A stretch of 64,000 nt of DNA from Chitinophaga filiformis. Its GTDB lineage: Bacteria; Bacteroidota; Bacteroidia; Chitinophagales; Chitinophagaceae. The stretch covers positions 978,477 to 1,042,476 of the forward strand of contig NZ_FNBN01000001.1 of assembly GCF_900102545.1 (NCBI RefSeq), written 5' to 3'. Made by a program: the position numbers and the translations under genes. Positions 8,449 to 17,722 of the stretch are shown here, piece after piece; within the stretch, counting starts at the first letter, position 1; every line of letters begins with the position of its first letter. A model generated the notes under the pieces. It was given only the letters and a program-made list of their open reading frames with translations. It searched no databases and was not told the origin of the DNA.

Positions 8449-9210
8449 TTATTTTTCGCCGAGACCTAACAGTTCAATGGCCTGCTGGGCAGCTATCTGG
8501 CTGGCGTCCTTTTTATTGAAGGCTTTGCCGCTGCAGATCAGTTCACCATCTACTACAGCGCCGACAGTGAATATGCGGCGACCGTTATCCATTTGCTCTT
8601 CCAGCAGGTCAAATTCCAGGGTCTTACCATGTTTATTGGCCCATCCGTACAATTTGTTCTTATGGTTCATCTCTACATTTTCCAGTTGCTCCAGGTCAAT
8701 GTAGGGAACAATAAGACGTTGATGTACGAATTGTTTGGTCCTGTTGTACCCTTTATCCAGGTATACAGCACCTACCAATGCTTCAAGGGTATTACCAAAG
8801 ATCTGACTGATCTTCAGGAAGCTGTTGTATTTATCGTAGATAGTCAGTTTACGCAGACCCATTTTGATAGCAATATCATTGAGCTGCTGACGGTTAACGA
8901 TCTTAGACCGCATTTCGGTCAGGTAACCTTCTGTTTTGTAAGGATACTTTTTGAAGAGGTAGTCGCCAATGATAGCGCCAAGTATTGCGTCGCCAAGATA
9001 TTCCAGGCGTTCATTACTTTCCAGGAATTTCTCCTTACTGGACCGGTGACTAAGCGCCACCTCATACAATGAGAAATTACCCGGAGCAAACCCCAGCAAA
9101 TTGTAAAGGTCCTTGTAAAGGCCCCTTTTTTTAGGAACGAATCGATATAAAAATCCTGGCAGTAATTTCACACAATCAAGCAACAAATTTTTTGAAAATA
9201 ACTGATGCAT
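8449..9210 (-). CDS. rnc: Ribonuclease III
   Basis: Double-strand-specific endoribonuclease for rRNA and mRNA processing, about 253 aa. The catalytic domain carries the signature NERLEYLGDAILGAIIGDYLF-type block at about residues 66-86 with acidic Glu/Asp residues in place, and a second acidic site in NTLEALVGAVYLDKGY. A double-stranded RNA-binding domain follows at about 180-250 (NHKNKLYGWANKHGK, then KKDASQIAAQQAIELL). The ATG at 9210 lies inside the end of fabF, giving a 35-bp overlap in a different frame, so translation is probably coupled. A TTG 12 bp further upstream is possible. It is the last gene of an acpP-fabF-rnc operon, a gene order conserved in many bacteria. Confidence 0.95.
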   Translation of the reverse strand: MHQLFSKNLLLDCVKLLPGFLYRFVPKKRGLYKDLYNLLGFAPGNFSLYEVALSHRSSKEKFLESNERLEYLGDAILGAIIGDYLFKKYPYKTEGYLTEMRSKIVNRQQLNDIAIKMGLRKLTIYDKYNSFLKISQIFGNTLEALVGAVYLDKGYNRTKQFVHQRLIVPYIDLEQLENVEMNHKNKLYGWANKHGKTLEFDLLEEQMDNGRRIFTVGAVVDGELICSGKAFNKKDASQIAAQQAIELLGLGEK

Positions 9211-10429
9211 TATGGCCACCAAATCCGAAGGTGTTACTCAATGCAGCGTTGATTTCTCTACGTTGTGCGACGTTAAAGGTAAAATTTAATTTGGGATCCA
9301 GTTCTGGATCTTTTGTAAAATGGTTGATGGTAGGAGGTACGATACCGTGTATTATAGACATGATTGCTGCGATGGACTCGATTGCTCCTGCAGCACCTAA
9401 CAGGTGCCCGGTCATGGATTTTGTGGAACTGATGTTCATATTATAAGCATGTTCTCCAAAAACCTGTTGTATCGCTTTCACTTCGGCTACGTCACCGAGC
9501 GGTGTGGAAGTTCCGTGCACATTAATATAGTCAATATCATGGGGTTGCAATCCCGCATCCGCTAAAGCTAACCGCATTACATTCATGGCACCTAATCCTT
9601 CCGGATGTGGTGCTGTAAGGTGATAAGCGTCTGCAGTTGCACCACCTCCGGCCAATTCAGCGTAAATTTTAGCACCTCTTGCCGTCGCATGTTCATAGGA
9701 TTCTAACACCAGTCCTCCGGCGCCTTCTCCCATGACAAAGCCATCTCTGTCAAGATCAAAAGGACGGGAAGCTGTTGTTGGGTCATCGTTTCTCTCGGAA
9801 AGGGCTTTCATGGCATTAAACCCGCCTATACAGGCTTCGTTAATAACATTTTCTGATCCACCGGTGATCATTACATCTGCTTTGCCATACTGTATATACA
9901 GCATTGCCTCAATAATAGCATTGGTGGCAGAAGCGCAGGCAGAAACTACTGAGAAGTTAGGGCCTCTGAAGCCATGACGGATGGAAATGTGCCCGGCTGC
10001 AATGTCGAGAATTAACCGTGGGATCAGGAAAGGACTGAAACGGGGAGTTCCATCCCCCTGACCAAATTCTTTCATTTCCTGACAAAAGTTGATCATACCC
10101 CCAATACCGGAAGCCCAGATCACCCCAACTCTGTCTACATTAACAGTATTGCGGTCAATCCCGGCATCTTGTACGGCCTGGTCAGCAGCTATAACGGCTG
10201 TCTGCGTAAAAGGATCCATCTTGCGGGCATCCTTTTTATCCAGGAAATTGGTAGCGTCAAAGTTCTTCAGTTCGCAAGCAAAACGGGTCTTGAACTTGGC
10301 AGCATCAAAAAGTGTAATAGGGCCGGCACCGGATACACCGTCCGTCAATCCCTTCCAGAAATCGGAAACTGAATTGCCGAGCGGTGTAAGTGCGCCTAAA
10401 CCTGTAACGACTACTCGTCTTGGTTGCAT
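9176..10429 (-). CDS. fabF: Beta-ketoacyl-[acyl carrier protein] synthase II
   Basis: Elongating condensing enzyme of type II fatty-acid synthesis, 417 aa, the normal length. It condenses malonyl-ACP with acyl-ACP. The active-site Cys is at 165 in SACASATNAI, and the two catalytic His are in NVHGTSTPLGD and MTGHLLGAAGAIE. The N-terminal VVVTGLGALTPLGN and C-terminal SNTFGFGGHNASVIFKK motifs are typical. It begins 24 bp after acpP, its substrate carrier, and overlaps rnc at its 3' end. Confidence 0.97.
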   Translation of the reverse strand: MQPRRVVVTGLGALTPLGNSVSDFWKGLTDGVSGAGPITLFDAAKFKTRFACELKNFDATNFLDKKDARKMDPFTQTAVIAADQAVQDAGIDRNTVNVDRVGVIWASGIGGMINFCQEMKEFGQGDGTPRFSPFLIPRLILDIAAGHISIRHGFRGPNFSVVSACASATNAIIEAMLYIQYGKADVMITGGSENVINEACIGGFNAMKALSERNDDPTTASRPFDLDRDGFVMGEGAGGLVLESYEHATARGAKIYAELAGGGATADAYHLTAPHPEGLGAMNVMRLALADAGLQPHDIDYINVHGTSTPLGDVAEVKAIQQVFGEHAYNMNISSTKSMTGHLLGAAGAIESIAAIMSIIHGIVPPTINHFTKDPELDPKLNFTFNVAQRREINAALSNTFGFGGHNASVIFKKFVA

Positions 10430-10453
10430 TAAAACAAATCTGATTAAGTAGGA

Positions 10454-10690
10454 TTATTTCACATGTTCTTCCAGGTAGGCAACTGCCTGGCCAACAGTAG
10501 TAATAGTTTCAGCTTGTTCGTCAGGAATGGAGATGTTGAATTCTTTTTCGAATTCCATGATCAGTTCTACCGTATCCAAAGAGTCAGCGCCCAGGTCGTT
10601 GGTAAAGCTGGCTTCAGGAGTTACCTCGGCTTCGTCAACGCCCAATTTGTCAATAATGATCTTTTTAACTCTTGATGCAATGTCTGACAT
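10454..10690 (-). CDS. acpP: Acyl carrier protein
   Basis: Carrier of growing acyl chains, 78 aa. The phosphopantetheine attachment site is Ser37 in [17 protein letters not shown]. The protein is acidic and ends in VAYLEEHVK, as usual. The start is the ATG at 10690. The frame stays open upstream to 10954, but a promoter (TTG at 10750-10752, 18 bp, TATTTTTG at 10724-10731, minus strand) lies in that stretch, so the longer version is not real. First gene of the acpP-fabF-rnc operon. Confidence 0.97.
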   Translation of the reverse strand: MSDIASRVKKIIIDKLGVDEAEVTPEASFTNDLGADSLDTVELIMEFEKEFNISIPDEQAETITTVGQAVAYLEEHVK

Positions 10691-10723
10691 AATTTTAAGT
10701 GTTTTTGGTTTAAAACTTGAGTG

Positions 10724-10752
10724 CAAAAATATAATTTTTATTGAATTGACAA
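10724..10752 (-). promoter_or_regulatory. Promoter of acpP-fabF-rnc
   Basis: Minus-strand TTG (10750-10752), 18-bp spacer and TATTTTTG (10724-10731) match the Bacteroidota vegetative consensus. The implied transcription start is near 10716, about 26 nt before the acpP ATG. Confidence 0.7.
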
Positions 10753-11022
10753 GAACGCACACAAATTTTACGTCATATACTTTAGTTGTAGGCCAATGAA
10801 ACAACGGCCCAATAAGGGTTTCAGGCATTATTATTAATACCGGCAATGGGGCGTTTCCTGTCGAAAAGCCACCAAAAAGGGGTTTCAGCCCCCATATATA
10901 TGGGTTATTGTGAACAGGGAAAGATAATTGCCACTCAACAGCCAAATCAGCCACCTATATACCGGAAAAATGCAATTAACTTTAATTAACACTGTAACTT
11001 CCCTAGCAGCAATCCCATTTAT

Positions 11023-11030
11023 TAAATTTG
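11023..11030 (+). promoter_or_regulatory. -7 element of the efflux operon promoter
   Basis: TAAATTTG matches TAnnTTTG. No clear TTG lies at the expected distance upstream. The element overlaps the first codons of an upstream extension of the next reading frame, which argues for the ATG at 11070 as true start. Confidence 0.5.
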
Positions 11031-11069
11031 CCCGGATTTATCCCTTCTATATTAACACAATACAAGCAC

Positions 11070-12161
11070 ATGGCTGGCAATAAGAAGATCCTGAAAACGG
11101 TTTTATTTTTAATAGTAGCTGCTGTCGTTATCGGTTTTATCATAACGAAAGCAACTGCTCCGGGGAAAAAAGCAGAAAAAACACCTGATAAAGCTGCTGC
11201 TGGTGGTAAAGGCGCTGGCGCCAAAAACCTCCTGGTAGACGCTTATGTGATTAAACCCACCTCTCTGAATGAAACCATTGAAGCGAGCGGTACCCTGCAG
11301 AGTAATGAAGAAGTACAGGTACAGGCAGAGATCACCGGCCGTGTTACAGGTCTCTTTTTTAAAGAAGGTACTCAGGTTACCAAAGGTACCCTGCTGGTAA
11401 AAATTTATGACGAAGACCTGAAAGCACAGTTGCAAAAACTGGAACTACAGCGTCAACTGGCTAAAACAACCCTTGAAAGACAGGAGAACCTCTTAAAAAT
11501 CAATGGTATCAGCCGTCAGGATGTAGACGTAACCCGCAACCAGGTAAGTGCCTACGGCGCCGATATTGAGTATACACGTACCCAGTTACAGAAAACTGAA
11601 CTGCGGGCGCCGTTTTCCGGCAGACTCGGTCTCAGGAACGTTAGCCTTGGCGCTATTGTAACACCTACTACTATTATTACTACCCTGCAGCAGCTGGATC
11701 CGCTGAAAGTGGATTTCTCTGTTCCGGAAAAATACCGTACCGCCATCACACAGGGAGACCAGGTGGATTTTAAGGTAGCCGGAGATCAGCAAACATATAA
11801 AGGCCATATCTATGCTATCGATCCTAAGATCGATCTTTCTACCCGTACTATTAAAATAAGGGCCCTTGTGCCTAATGCCGGTAAATTACTTCCCGGCGCT
11901 TTCGCGCGCGTACTGATCTCACTGAAAAATATGCCTGATGCCATCATGATACCTACACAGGCCGTTATTCCAGGCACACGCGATAAAAAAGTAGCTATCG
12001 CTGACAGCGGAAAAGCGAAATTTGTAATAGTAGAAACAGGTATCCGAAATGCGGACAATGTACAGGTTACCAGCGGACTCAACGCAGGTGATACTGTTAT
12101 TACAAGTGGTATTATGCAGCTCAGACCAGGAATGGTGCTTAAGTACAACGAGATTAAATAG
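11070..12161 (+). CDS. RND efflux pump periplasmic adaptor (membrane fusion protein)
   Basis: Periplasmic adaptor of a tripartite efflux pump, 363 aa. One N-terminal membrane anchor lies at about 10-27 (VLFLIVAAVVIGFII), then a Gly/Ala/Lys-rich spacer. The lipoyl/barrel-sandwich halves are visible in EASGTLQSNEEVQVQAEITGR-type sequence and ELRAPFSGRLGLRNVSLGAIV, flanking a short coiled-coil hairpin (about 120-165). A beta-barrel and membrane-proximal domain follow, ending in VTSGLNAGDTVITSGIMQLRPG. It starts with MAGNKK at 11070. It lies 67 bp before the RND pump and is clearly co-transcribed with it. Confidence 0.95.
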   Translation: MAGNKKILKTVLFLIVAAVVIGFIITKATAPGKKAEKTPDKAAAGGKGAGAKNLLVDAYVIKPTSLNETIEASGTLQSNEEVQVQAEITGRVTGLFFKEGTQVTKGTLLVKIYDEDLKAQLQKLELQRQLAKTTLERQENLLKINGISRQDVDVTRNQVSAYGADIEYTRTQLQKTELRAPFSGRLGLRNVSLGAIVTPTTIITTLQQLDPLKVDFSVPEKYRTAITQGDQVDFKVAGDQQTYKGHIYAIDPKIDLSTRTIKIRALVPNAGKLLPGAFARVLISLKNMPDAIMIPTQAVIPGTRDKKVAIADSGKAKFVIVETGIRNADNVQVTSGLNAGDTVITSGIMQLRPGMVLKYNEIK

Positions 12162-12228
12162 ACAGTTCTACTAATAATAATAACAACGCGTCTGCGGTCA
12201 TCGTCTGCAGACCTTTAAATATACTTTA

Positions 12229-15200
12229 ATGAGTCTCCCTTCGCTATCGCTTAAACGTCCCGTATTCGCTATCGTGATGAATATCATCATTGTGATATTC
12301 GGCGTAGTGGGATTCAACTTCCTGGGGGTAAGGGATTTTCCCGCCATTGATCCTCCTATCGTGAACGTGCGTACCTCTTATGCAGGCGCCAACTCTGATA
12401 TCATCGAAACACAGATCACCGAACCATTGGAGAAATCTATCAATGGTATAGCCGGTATCAAGAATATCTCCTCATCCAGCAGCCAGGGTTCCAGTAACAT
12501 TACCGTCGAGTTTGAACTGGGTATAGACCTTGAGGCCGCTGCCAACGACGTGCGCGACAAAGTATCACAGGCACTCCGTAACCTGCCGCCAGATATTGAC
12601 GCGCCACCTGTAGTATCAAAAGAAGACGCTAACTCTGATTATATACTGTCAATGACAGTGCAGAGCAATGTGCGCAATCAGCTGGAAATCACTGAATACG
12701 CCAACAACGTATTGCTGGAAAGACTGCAGACTATTCCCGGCGTTAGCTCCATCCGTATCCTGGGGGAAAAGAAATTTGCTATGCGCCTCTGGATGGACCC
12801 TGCCCGCCTGTCGGCATATAGTCTCACTCCTACAGATGTACAGGCTGCCCTCGCCAAAGAAAACGTAGAACTGCCTTCCGGTAAGATTGCCGGTAATGCT
12901 ACCGAACTGACTGTACGTACTTTTGGCCGTTTAAATACAGAAGATGATTTTAATAACCTCATCATCAAAAATGAGAATGGTAATGTAATCCACTTCCGTG
13001 ATGTAGGACAAGCAGTACTCGGCCCGGAAAACGAGGAAACGATCCTTAAAGAGTCCGGCGTTCCAATGATCGCGCTTGCTTTAACACCTCAGCCGGGCTC
13101 TAACTATGTGGCTATAACGGATGAGTTCTATAAACGTTATGAGCAACTGAAGAAAGACCTTCCTGATGATCTTGTTACCAACATTGCTATCGACAATACC
13201 AAGTTTATCCGTAAGTCTATTGAAGAGGTGGAAGAGACTTTGATTGTGGCGCTGGTGCTTGTGATCATTATTATATACCTCTTCTTCCGTGACTGGCTCA
13301 TGGCCTTCCGTCCGCTGGTGGATATTCCGGTATCCCTCATTGCGGCGTTCTTCATCATGTATCTCTGCGGCTTTACCATAAATATCCTGACACTATTAGC
13401 CATCGTACTCGCTACAGGGTTGGTGGTAGATGATGGTATTGTGGTCACGGAGAATATCTACAAAAAGATAGAGGCCGGGATGCCGCGCATGAAAGCTGCA
13501 AAGGAAGGTTCAGAAGAGATCTTCTTTGCGGTAATAGCAACATCCATCACACTGGCATTCGTATTCCTGCCGATTGTATTCCTGCAGGGATTTGTGGGTA
13601 GATTATTCCGGGAATTCGGGATTGTGGTAGCAGGCGCGGTATTAGTCTCTGCCTTTGTATCCCTGACGCTGACGCCGGTACTGAACGTAAAACTGGGTCG
13701 TAAAACACATAAACACTCCTGGTTTTATGAGAAAACAGAGCCTTTCTTCACAGGCATGGAATCAGGCTATCAGCGGGCATTGGAAGCCTTCATGGGTATA
13801 CGCTGGATAGCCACCCTGATCATACTTGCCTGCGTTGCGCTCATCTACATTATATTTAAAATTCTGCCGTCAGAGCTGGCGCCTATAGAAGACCGCAGCC
13901 AGTTCCGACTGTCCATTTCAGCTCCGGAAGGCACTTCCTATGATTATATGGAAAACTACATGGATGGCCTTACGCAATTCATGGTAGATTCTATTCCGGA
14001 GAAAAAGATCCTCATGACGGTTACTGCTCCCGGCTTTGGCGGCGGTGGTTCTGTCAACTCGGGCTTTGCGAACGTAGTGCTTACAGAGCCAAACGAACGC
14101 CAGCGTTCACAAAAACAGATCGTGAACATGGTGAACCGTAACATGTTCCGATTCCCGGAAGGTAAAGTATTTGCCATCGAACAACAGACTATCCAGGTAG
14201 GACGCCGTGGTGGTTTACCTGTTGCATTCGTATTACAGCATATCAACTTTGACAGCCTGTCGTCAGCCTTACCACAATTCCTGGAAGAAGCTAACAACGA
14301 TCCGACCTTTGCAGCTGTTGACGTGGATCTGAAATTCAACAAGCCTGAATTACGTATCCAGATCAACCGTGCTAAAGCAAGTGAACTAGGCGTATCTGTA
14401 GATGACATTTCACAAACCTTACAGCTGGCATTGAGTAACCTGCGTTATGGTTACTTCATACGTAATGGCAAACAATACCAGGTAATGGGGCAGGTATACC
14501 GTGGCGCCCGCGATAAACCAACCGACCTTCAGAATATCTACGTGCGTAACAGCCGTGGTGAGGCCATCCAGCTGGATAACGTCGTGACGATTGAAGAAGA
14601 GACAAGTCCTCCTATTATTTATCACTTCAACCGTTATAAATCCGCTACGATTTCAGCGAGCCTTGCCCCAGGTAAGACCATCGGTGATGGTATCAAAGCT
14701 ATGTATGACATCTATGGCCGTCTGAAGGATAAAGGTGTACTGAATGATAACTACGTATATGCATTGGCTGGTTCTTCCCGTGACTATGCAGAAAGTGGTT
14801 CCAACACCATGTTTGCATTGATCCTGGCGCTGGTGCTGATCTATCTTGTACTGGCCGCACAGTTTGAAAGCTGGGTCGATCCGTTGATCATCATGATAAC
14901 AGTACCACTGGCATTTGCAGGAGCGTTGCTCTCCCTGTGGATATTCGGTCAGACCTGGAATATCTTCTCACAGATCGGTGTAATTATGCTGATAGGTCTC
15001 GTTACAAAGAACGGTATCCTGATCGTGGAATTTGCGAATCACAAACGCGATGAGGGATACACTAAAGCCAGGGCAGCGATCGAGGCTTCTGCCATGCGTC
15101 TGCGTCCGATTCTGATGACCAGTCTGGCGATGGCGCTTGGTGCATTGCCTATTGCCATGTCACTGGGAGCTGCCGCTACAAGCCGTATCCCATTGGGTAT

Positions 15201-15342
15201 CGTGATCGTGGGAGGTATCGTATTCTCCCTGATCCTGACATTATTTGTAATACCGGCCATGTATACTTTCTTATCCAGGCGGAAACCTGTATCTGATAAA
15301 TTTGAAGAAGAAGAAGCGGAGCCTGCTTCAGTGCATGCATAA
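12229..15342 (+). CDS. RND efflux transporter, AcrB/HAE-1 family inner-membrane pump
   Basis: Proton-driven trimeric pump subunit of 1037 aa, the full family length. TM1 is at about 10-30, two large periplasmic loops lie at about 35-330 and 555-870, and two blocks of TM helices follow at about 335-540 and 870-1020. The TM4 proton-relay motif is present as ATGLVVDDGIVVTENIYK, with the Asp pair, and GLVTKNGILIVEFANHKRDEG is the conserved late TM motif. The periplasmic loop has a Gly-rich PGFGGGGSVNSG segment. It exports drugs, bile-like detergents or lipids together with the adaptor before it and the TolC-type protein after it. The substrate cannot be predicted. Confidence 0.96.
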   Translation: MSLPSLSLKRPVFAIVMNIIIVIFGVVGFNFLGVRDFPAIDPPIVNVRTSYAGANSDIIETQITEPLEKSINGIAGIKNISSSSSQGSSNITVEFELGIDLEAAANDVRDKVSQALRNLPPDIDAPPVVSKEDANSDYILSMTVQSNVRNQLEITEYANNVLLERLQTIPGVSSIRILGEKKFAMRLWMDPARLSAYSLTPTDVQAALAKENVELPSGKIAGNATELTVRTFGRLNTEDDFNNLIIKNENGNVIHFRDVGQAVLGPENEETILKESGVPMIALALTPQPGSNYVAITDEFYKRYEQLKKDLPDDLVTNIAIDNTKFIRKSIEEVEETLIVALVLVIIIIYLFFRDWLMAFRPLVDIPVSLIAAFFIMYLCGFTINILTLLAIVLATGLVVDDGIVVTENIYKKIEAGMPRMKAAKEGSEEIFFAVIATSITLAFVFLPIVFLQGFVGRLFREFGIVVAGAVLVSAFVSLTLTPVLNVKLGRKTHKHSWFYEKTEPFFTGMESGYQRALEAFMGIRWIATLIILACVALIYIIFKILPSELAPIEDRSQFRLSISAPEGTSYDYMENYMDGLTQFMVDSIPEKKILMTVTAPGFGGGGSVNSGFANVVLTEPNERQRSQKQIVNMVNRNMFRFPEGKVFAIEQQTIQVGRRGGLPVAFVLQHINFDSLSSALPQFLEEANNDPTFAAVDVDLKFNKPELRIQINRAKASELGVSVDDISQTLQLALSNLRYGYFIRNGKQYQVMGQVYRGARDKPTDLQNIYVRNSRGEAIQLDNVVTIEEETSPPIIYHFNRYKSATISASLAPGKTIGDGIKAMYDIYGRLKDKGVLNDNYVYALAGSSRDYAESGSNTMFALILALVLIYLVLAAQFESWVDPLIIMITVPLAFAGALLSLWIFGQTWNIFSQIGVIMLIGLVTKNGILIVEFANHKRDEGYTKARAAIEASAMRLRPILMTSLAMALGALPIAMSLGAAATSRIPLGIVIVGGIVFSLILTLFVIPAMYTFLSRRKPVSDKFEEEEAEPASVHA

Positions 15343-15356
15343 ACATCAGCAATTAA

Positions 15357-16670
15357 ATGAAACGTACACTTCTATATTTCTCTTTATTACTGGGCACCGC
15401 TGTACATGCACAGCAGGTGCTCACGCCTGAACAGGCGATAGACCTGGCATTAAAGAATAACTACGATATCCGTCTGGCAAAAAATGATGCGGCCATTACT
15501 GCTAACGATTATGCTTATGCTAATCTGGCTTTTGCTCCCCGTGTGAATGGTACTGCCAATAAGGTATGGAACAGCACACGGACCAAACAGGAATTTGCCA
15601 ATGGCACTAAGCGTGATACCAGTGGTATCCACTCCAGCACCTTTAGCGCGAATGTAAGCCTGGCATGGACTTTATTCGACGGGTTAAAGATGTTTGCTAC
15701 AAGGCAGAAACTTGAATCGCTCCGTGATCTTGGTGAACTGGCGGTAAAAGACCAGGTGATCAACACCGTAGCTAATATCATTGCCGGCTACTATAATGTC
15801 GTACAGCAAAAGCAGCAACTGCGTAATCTTTCAGAACAACTGTCCATATCAGAAGAAAGGGTTAAACTATCTGATGCTAAATTCCAGACAGGACTCGGGC
15901 CTAAAACAGACTGGCTGCAGTCAAAAGTTGATTACAACGCATTGAAAGCATCTTATCTGCGTCAGCAAACGCTGATAGAACAAAGCAAGGCATCATTGAA
16001 TCAGCTGATGGCTGTAGATGCCGGCAATACGCAATATGATGTGCTGGATACTATTCCGCTGAATATGGAGCTATCCTACGGCGGATTAAAACAGGAAGCA
16101 CTGCAAAAGAACACCGGCCTGATGGTGGCACAACAAAACCTCCGGGTATCCCAGTTGCAGCTGAAAGAGAGTAAAGGAGATTATTTCCCGGTGATAAATT
16201 TCAACTCTGCCTATAACTATTCAAGGGTCAATTCCAACGCGGCTACGAACTCATTCAGCCCTGTATATAACCAGAATGGCGTGCTTAGCTATGGATTCTC
16301 TGCTACTATCCCCATTTTCAATGGTCTGAATGTTAAAAGGCAGGTGAATGCGGCTAAACTGAACGTAGGTTACCAGCAACTGACACTGGAAAATACACGC
16401 ACCCTGGTGGACCTGTCGCTGACCACTGCCTTCAAGGATTACGAGTATTACAAAACGGCCCTTACACTGGAAGATGAAAATCTGGGACTGGCGAGAGAAA
16501 ACGTCATGGTAGCCATGGAACGTTTCAGGCAGGGAGTAAGCACCGTGATAGAAATGAAGGAAGCACAGCAAAGCCTGGAAGATGCTTATAACAGATTGAT
16601 CAACGCACGATATAATGTTAAACTTGCGGAAACACAGTTGTTGAGACTGAACGGCTCGCTGGTAAAATAA
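15357..16670 (+). CDS. TolC-family outer-membrane efflux protein
   Basis: Outer-membrane channel of 437 aa that completes the tripartite pump. It has a cleavable signal peptide (MKRTLLYFSLLLGTAVHAQ). Two OEP repeats are visible: LTPEQAIDLALKNNYDIRLAKN near the mature N-terminus, and the second half from about residue 230 (GLKQEALQKNTGLMVAQQNL). Long helical segments with heptad-like patterns fit the TolC tunnel. It lies 14 bp after the RND pump and is the last gene before a strong terminator. Confidence 0.95.
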   Translation: MKRTLLYFSLLLGTAVHAQQVLTPEQAIDLALKNNYDIRLAKNDAAITANDYAYANLAFAPRVNGTANKVWNSTRTKQEFANGTKRDTSGIHSSTFSANVSLAWTLFDGLKMFATRQKLESLRDLGELAVKDQVINTVANIIAGYYNVVQQKQQLRNLSEQLSISEERVKLSDAKFQTGLGPKTDWLQSKVDYNALKASYLRQQTLIEQSKASLNQLMAVDAGNTQYDVLDTIPLNMELSYGGLKQEALQKNTGLMVAQQNLRVSQLQLKESKGDYFPVINFNSAYNYSRVNSNAATNSFSPVYNQNGVLSYGFSATIPIFNGLNVKRQVNAAKLNVGYQQLTLENTRTLVDLSLTTAFKDYEYYKTALTLEDENLGLARENVMVAMERFRQGVSTVIEMKEAQQSLEDAYNRLINARYNVKLAETQLLRLNGSLVK

Positions 16671-16680
16671 CAACAGACGA

Positions 16681-16726
16681 TAAAATAAAAAGGGTCCGTT
16701 TGATGAAACGGACCCTTTTTATTTTA
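16681..16726. terminator. Bidirectional terminator
   Basis: GGGTCCGTTT-GATG-AAACGGACCC (16692-16715), extended by A-rich and T-rich arms on either side. It can end both the efflux operon (+) and the minus-strand gene at 16744. Confidence 0.9.
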
Positions 16727-16743
16727 TCGTAAATAATGGTTAA

Positions 16744-17502
16744 TTACTGCTGTTCTTCCTTCTTTGCCGGCATATTGGCTTTATCCTGCTGGTAATGCTT
16801 GAAGCTCTCTTTTATGAACAACATCAGGTCATATTCTGTGGCCTCCTGGAGGAACTGATAACCCGGTCTATATCGTAGCATAAAAGTATCCAGCTCATCT
16901 CCACTCAGCTTTGTCATTCTCTCCACTAATTCCGGATTATAGCGGTTGTCAATGAACTTTTCTTTTTCCCAGTATACCAGCTGTTCCTGGAAATGTTCTT
17001 TACGTTTACGCGCCTTACTGGGTACCAGGTAGGTGAGTGCCGTAATCGGATTGGAAGGAAGTGTCTTTAACACATCCATTGCACCCGGTTTATGATAGTT
17101 GAAATATTTACCATATTCCTCACGGGTGGCGAGTGAGTCACGCTTATAGTCCTTTCCCACTACTGTTACCTGTCCCAGGCCAATCACCTGACGGGTAAGA
17201 TAAACATTAATGAACATGGAAGTGGTGGGAACTGTAAGGCTCTTTTTATAATAGCTCAGAATTGAAAACTCAAGTGTATCGCCCGGCATTGCGTCAATGG
17301 AAAAACGGCCGCTTTCATTACTGATGGTCCCGCTCCGGGTAGCTTTATTAATAATTGTAACCCCCGGCAATCCTGTTCTGGCATCTGCATCTGCCACCAT
17401 ACCTGATACCCTCACCTGCGCGTTGGCATGCTGCAGAAAGAATAACAGGTACAAAAACAGTGCTCCGATGCATCCGGAAAGTTGTATAAATCGTCTAGGC
17501 AT
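16744..17502 (-). CDS. Carboxypeptidase-regulatory-like (CarboxypepD_reg) secreted protein
   Basis: Exported protein of 252 aa with unknown role. A signal peptide (about 1-28, ending ANAQ) is followed by a CarboxypepD_reg-like beta-sandwich (about 30-115: VRVSGMVADADARTGLPGVTI, GTISNESGRFSID, GDTLEFSILSYYKK). The C-terminal half is helical and charged (YNPELVERMTKLSGDELDTFMLRY) and ends in a Lys/Glu-rich tail. This layout occurs in many Bacteroidota proteins of unknown function. It is a single gene between two plus-strand units. Confidence 0.8.
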   Translation of the reverse strand: MPRRFIQLSGCIGALFLYLLFFLQHANAQVRVSGMVADADARTGLPGVTIINKATRSGTISNESGRFSIDAMPGDTLEFSILSYYKKSLTVPTTSMFINVYLTRQVIGLGQVTVVGKDYKRDSLATREEYGKYFNYHKPGAMDVLKTLPSNPITALTYLVPSKARKRKEHFQEQLVYWEKEKFIDNRYNPELVERMTKLSGDELDTFMLRYRPGYQFLQEATEYDLMLFIKESFKHYQQDKANMPAKKEEQQ

Positions 17503-17722
17503 CGCTCAAATTTAGTTTTCCCAGCGCAAATGAAAAGTTAAAAAATAGTTCCCCGTCGACAGACTACAGTCCAGAATTTGTGGAAAACAAGCATTAAACT
17601 TAGGATTTTTATTTCTAATAACTCAACAGTTCATGCTAAACGGCAAATAAGTTTCCCGTTACTGCCCTGATAATCTGTATATAAAAACTATATTATTATC
17701 TTTATTCCTTATTTCGAAGAGT

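Larger units (their letters stand above)
10691..11069. other. Divergent control region between acpP and the efflux operon
   Basis: The gap holds the acpP promoter, a perfect 14-bp palindrome CCCATATATATGGG (10891-10904) that could be an operator, and a TAAATTTG -7 element (11023-11030) facing the efflux operon. No gene is supported here. Confidence 0.6.

Noticed and set aside
10691-10954. N-terminal extension of acpP giving 166 aa
   Set aside because: A consensus promoter lies in this stretch, and ACP proteins are about 78 aa.
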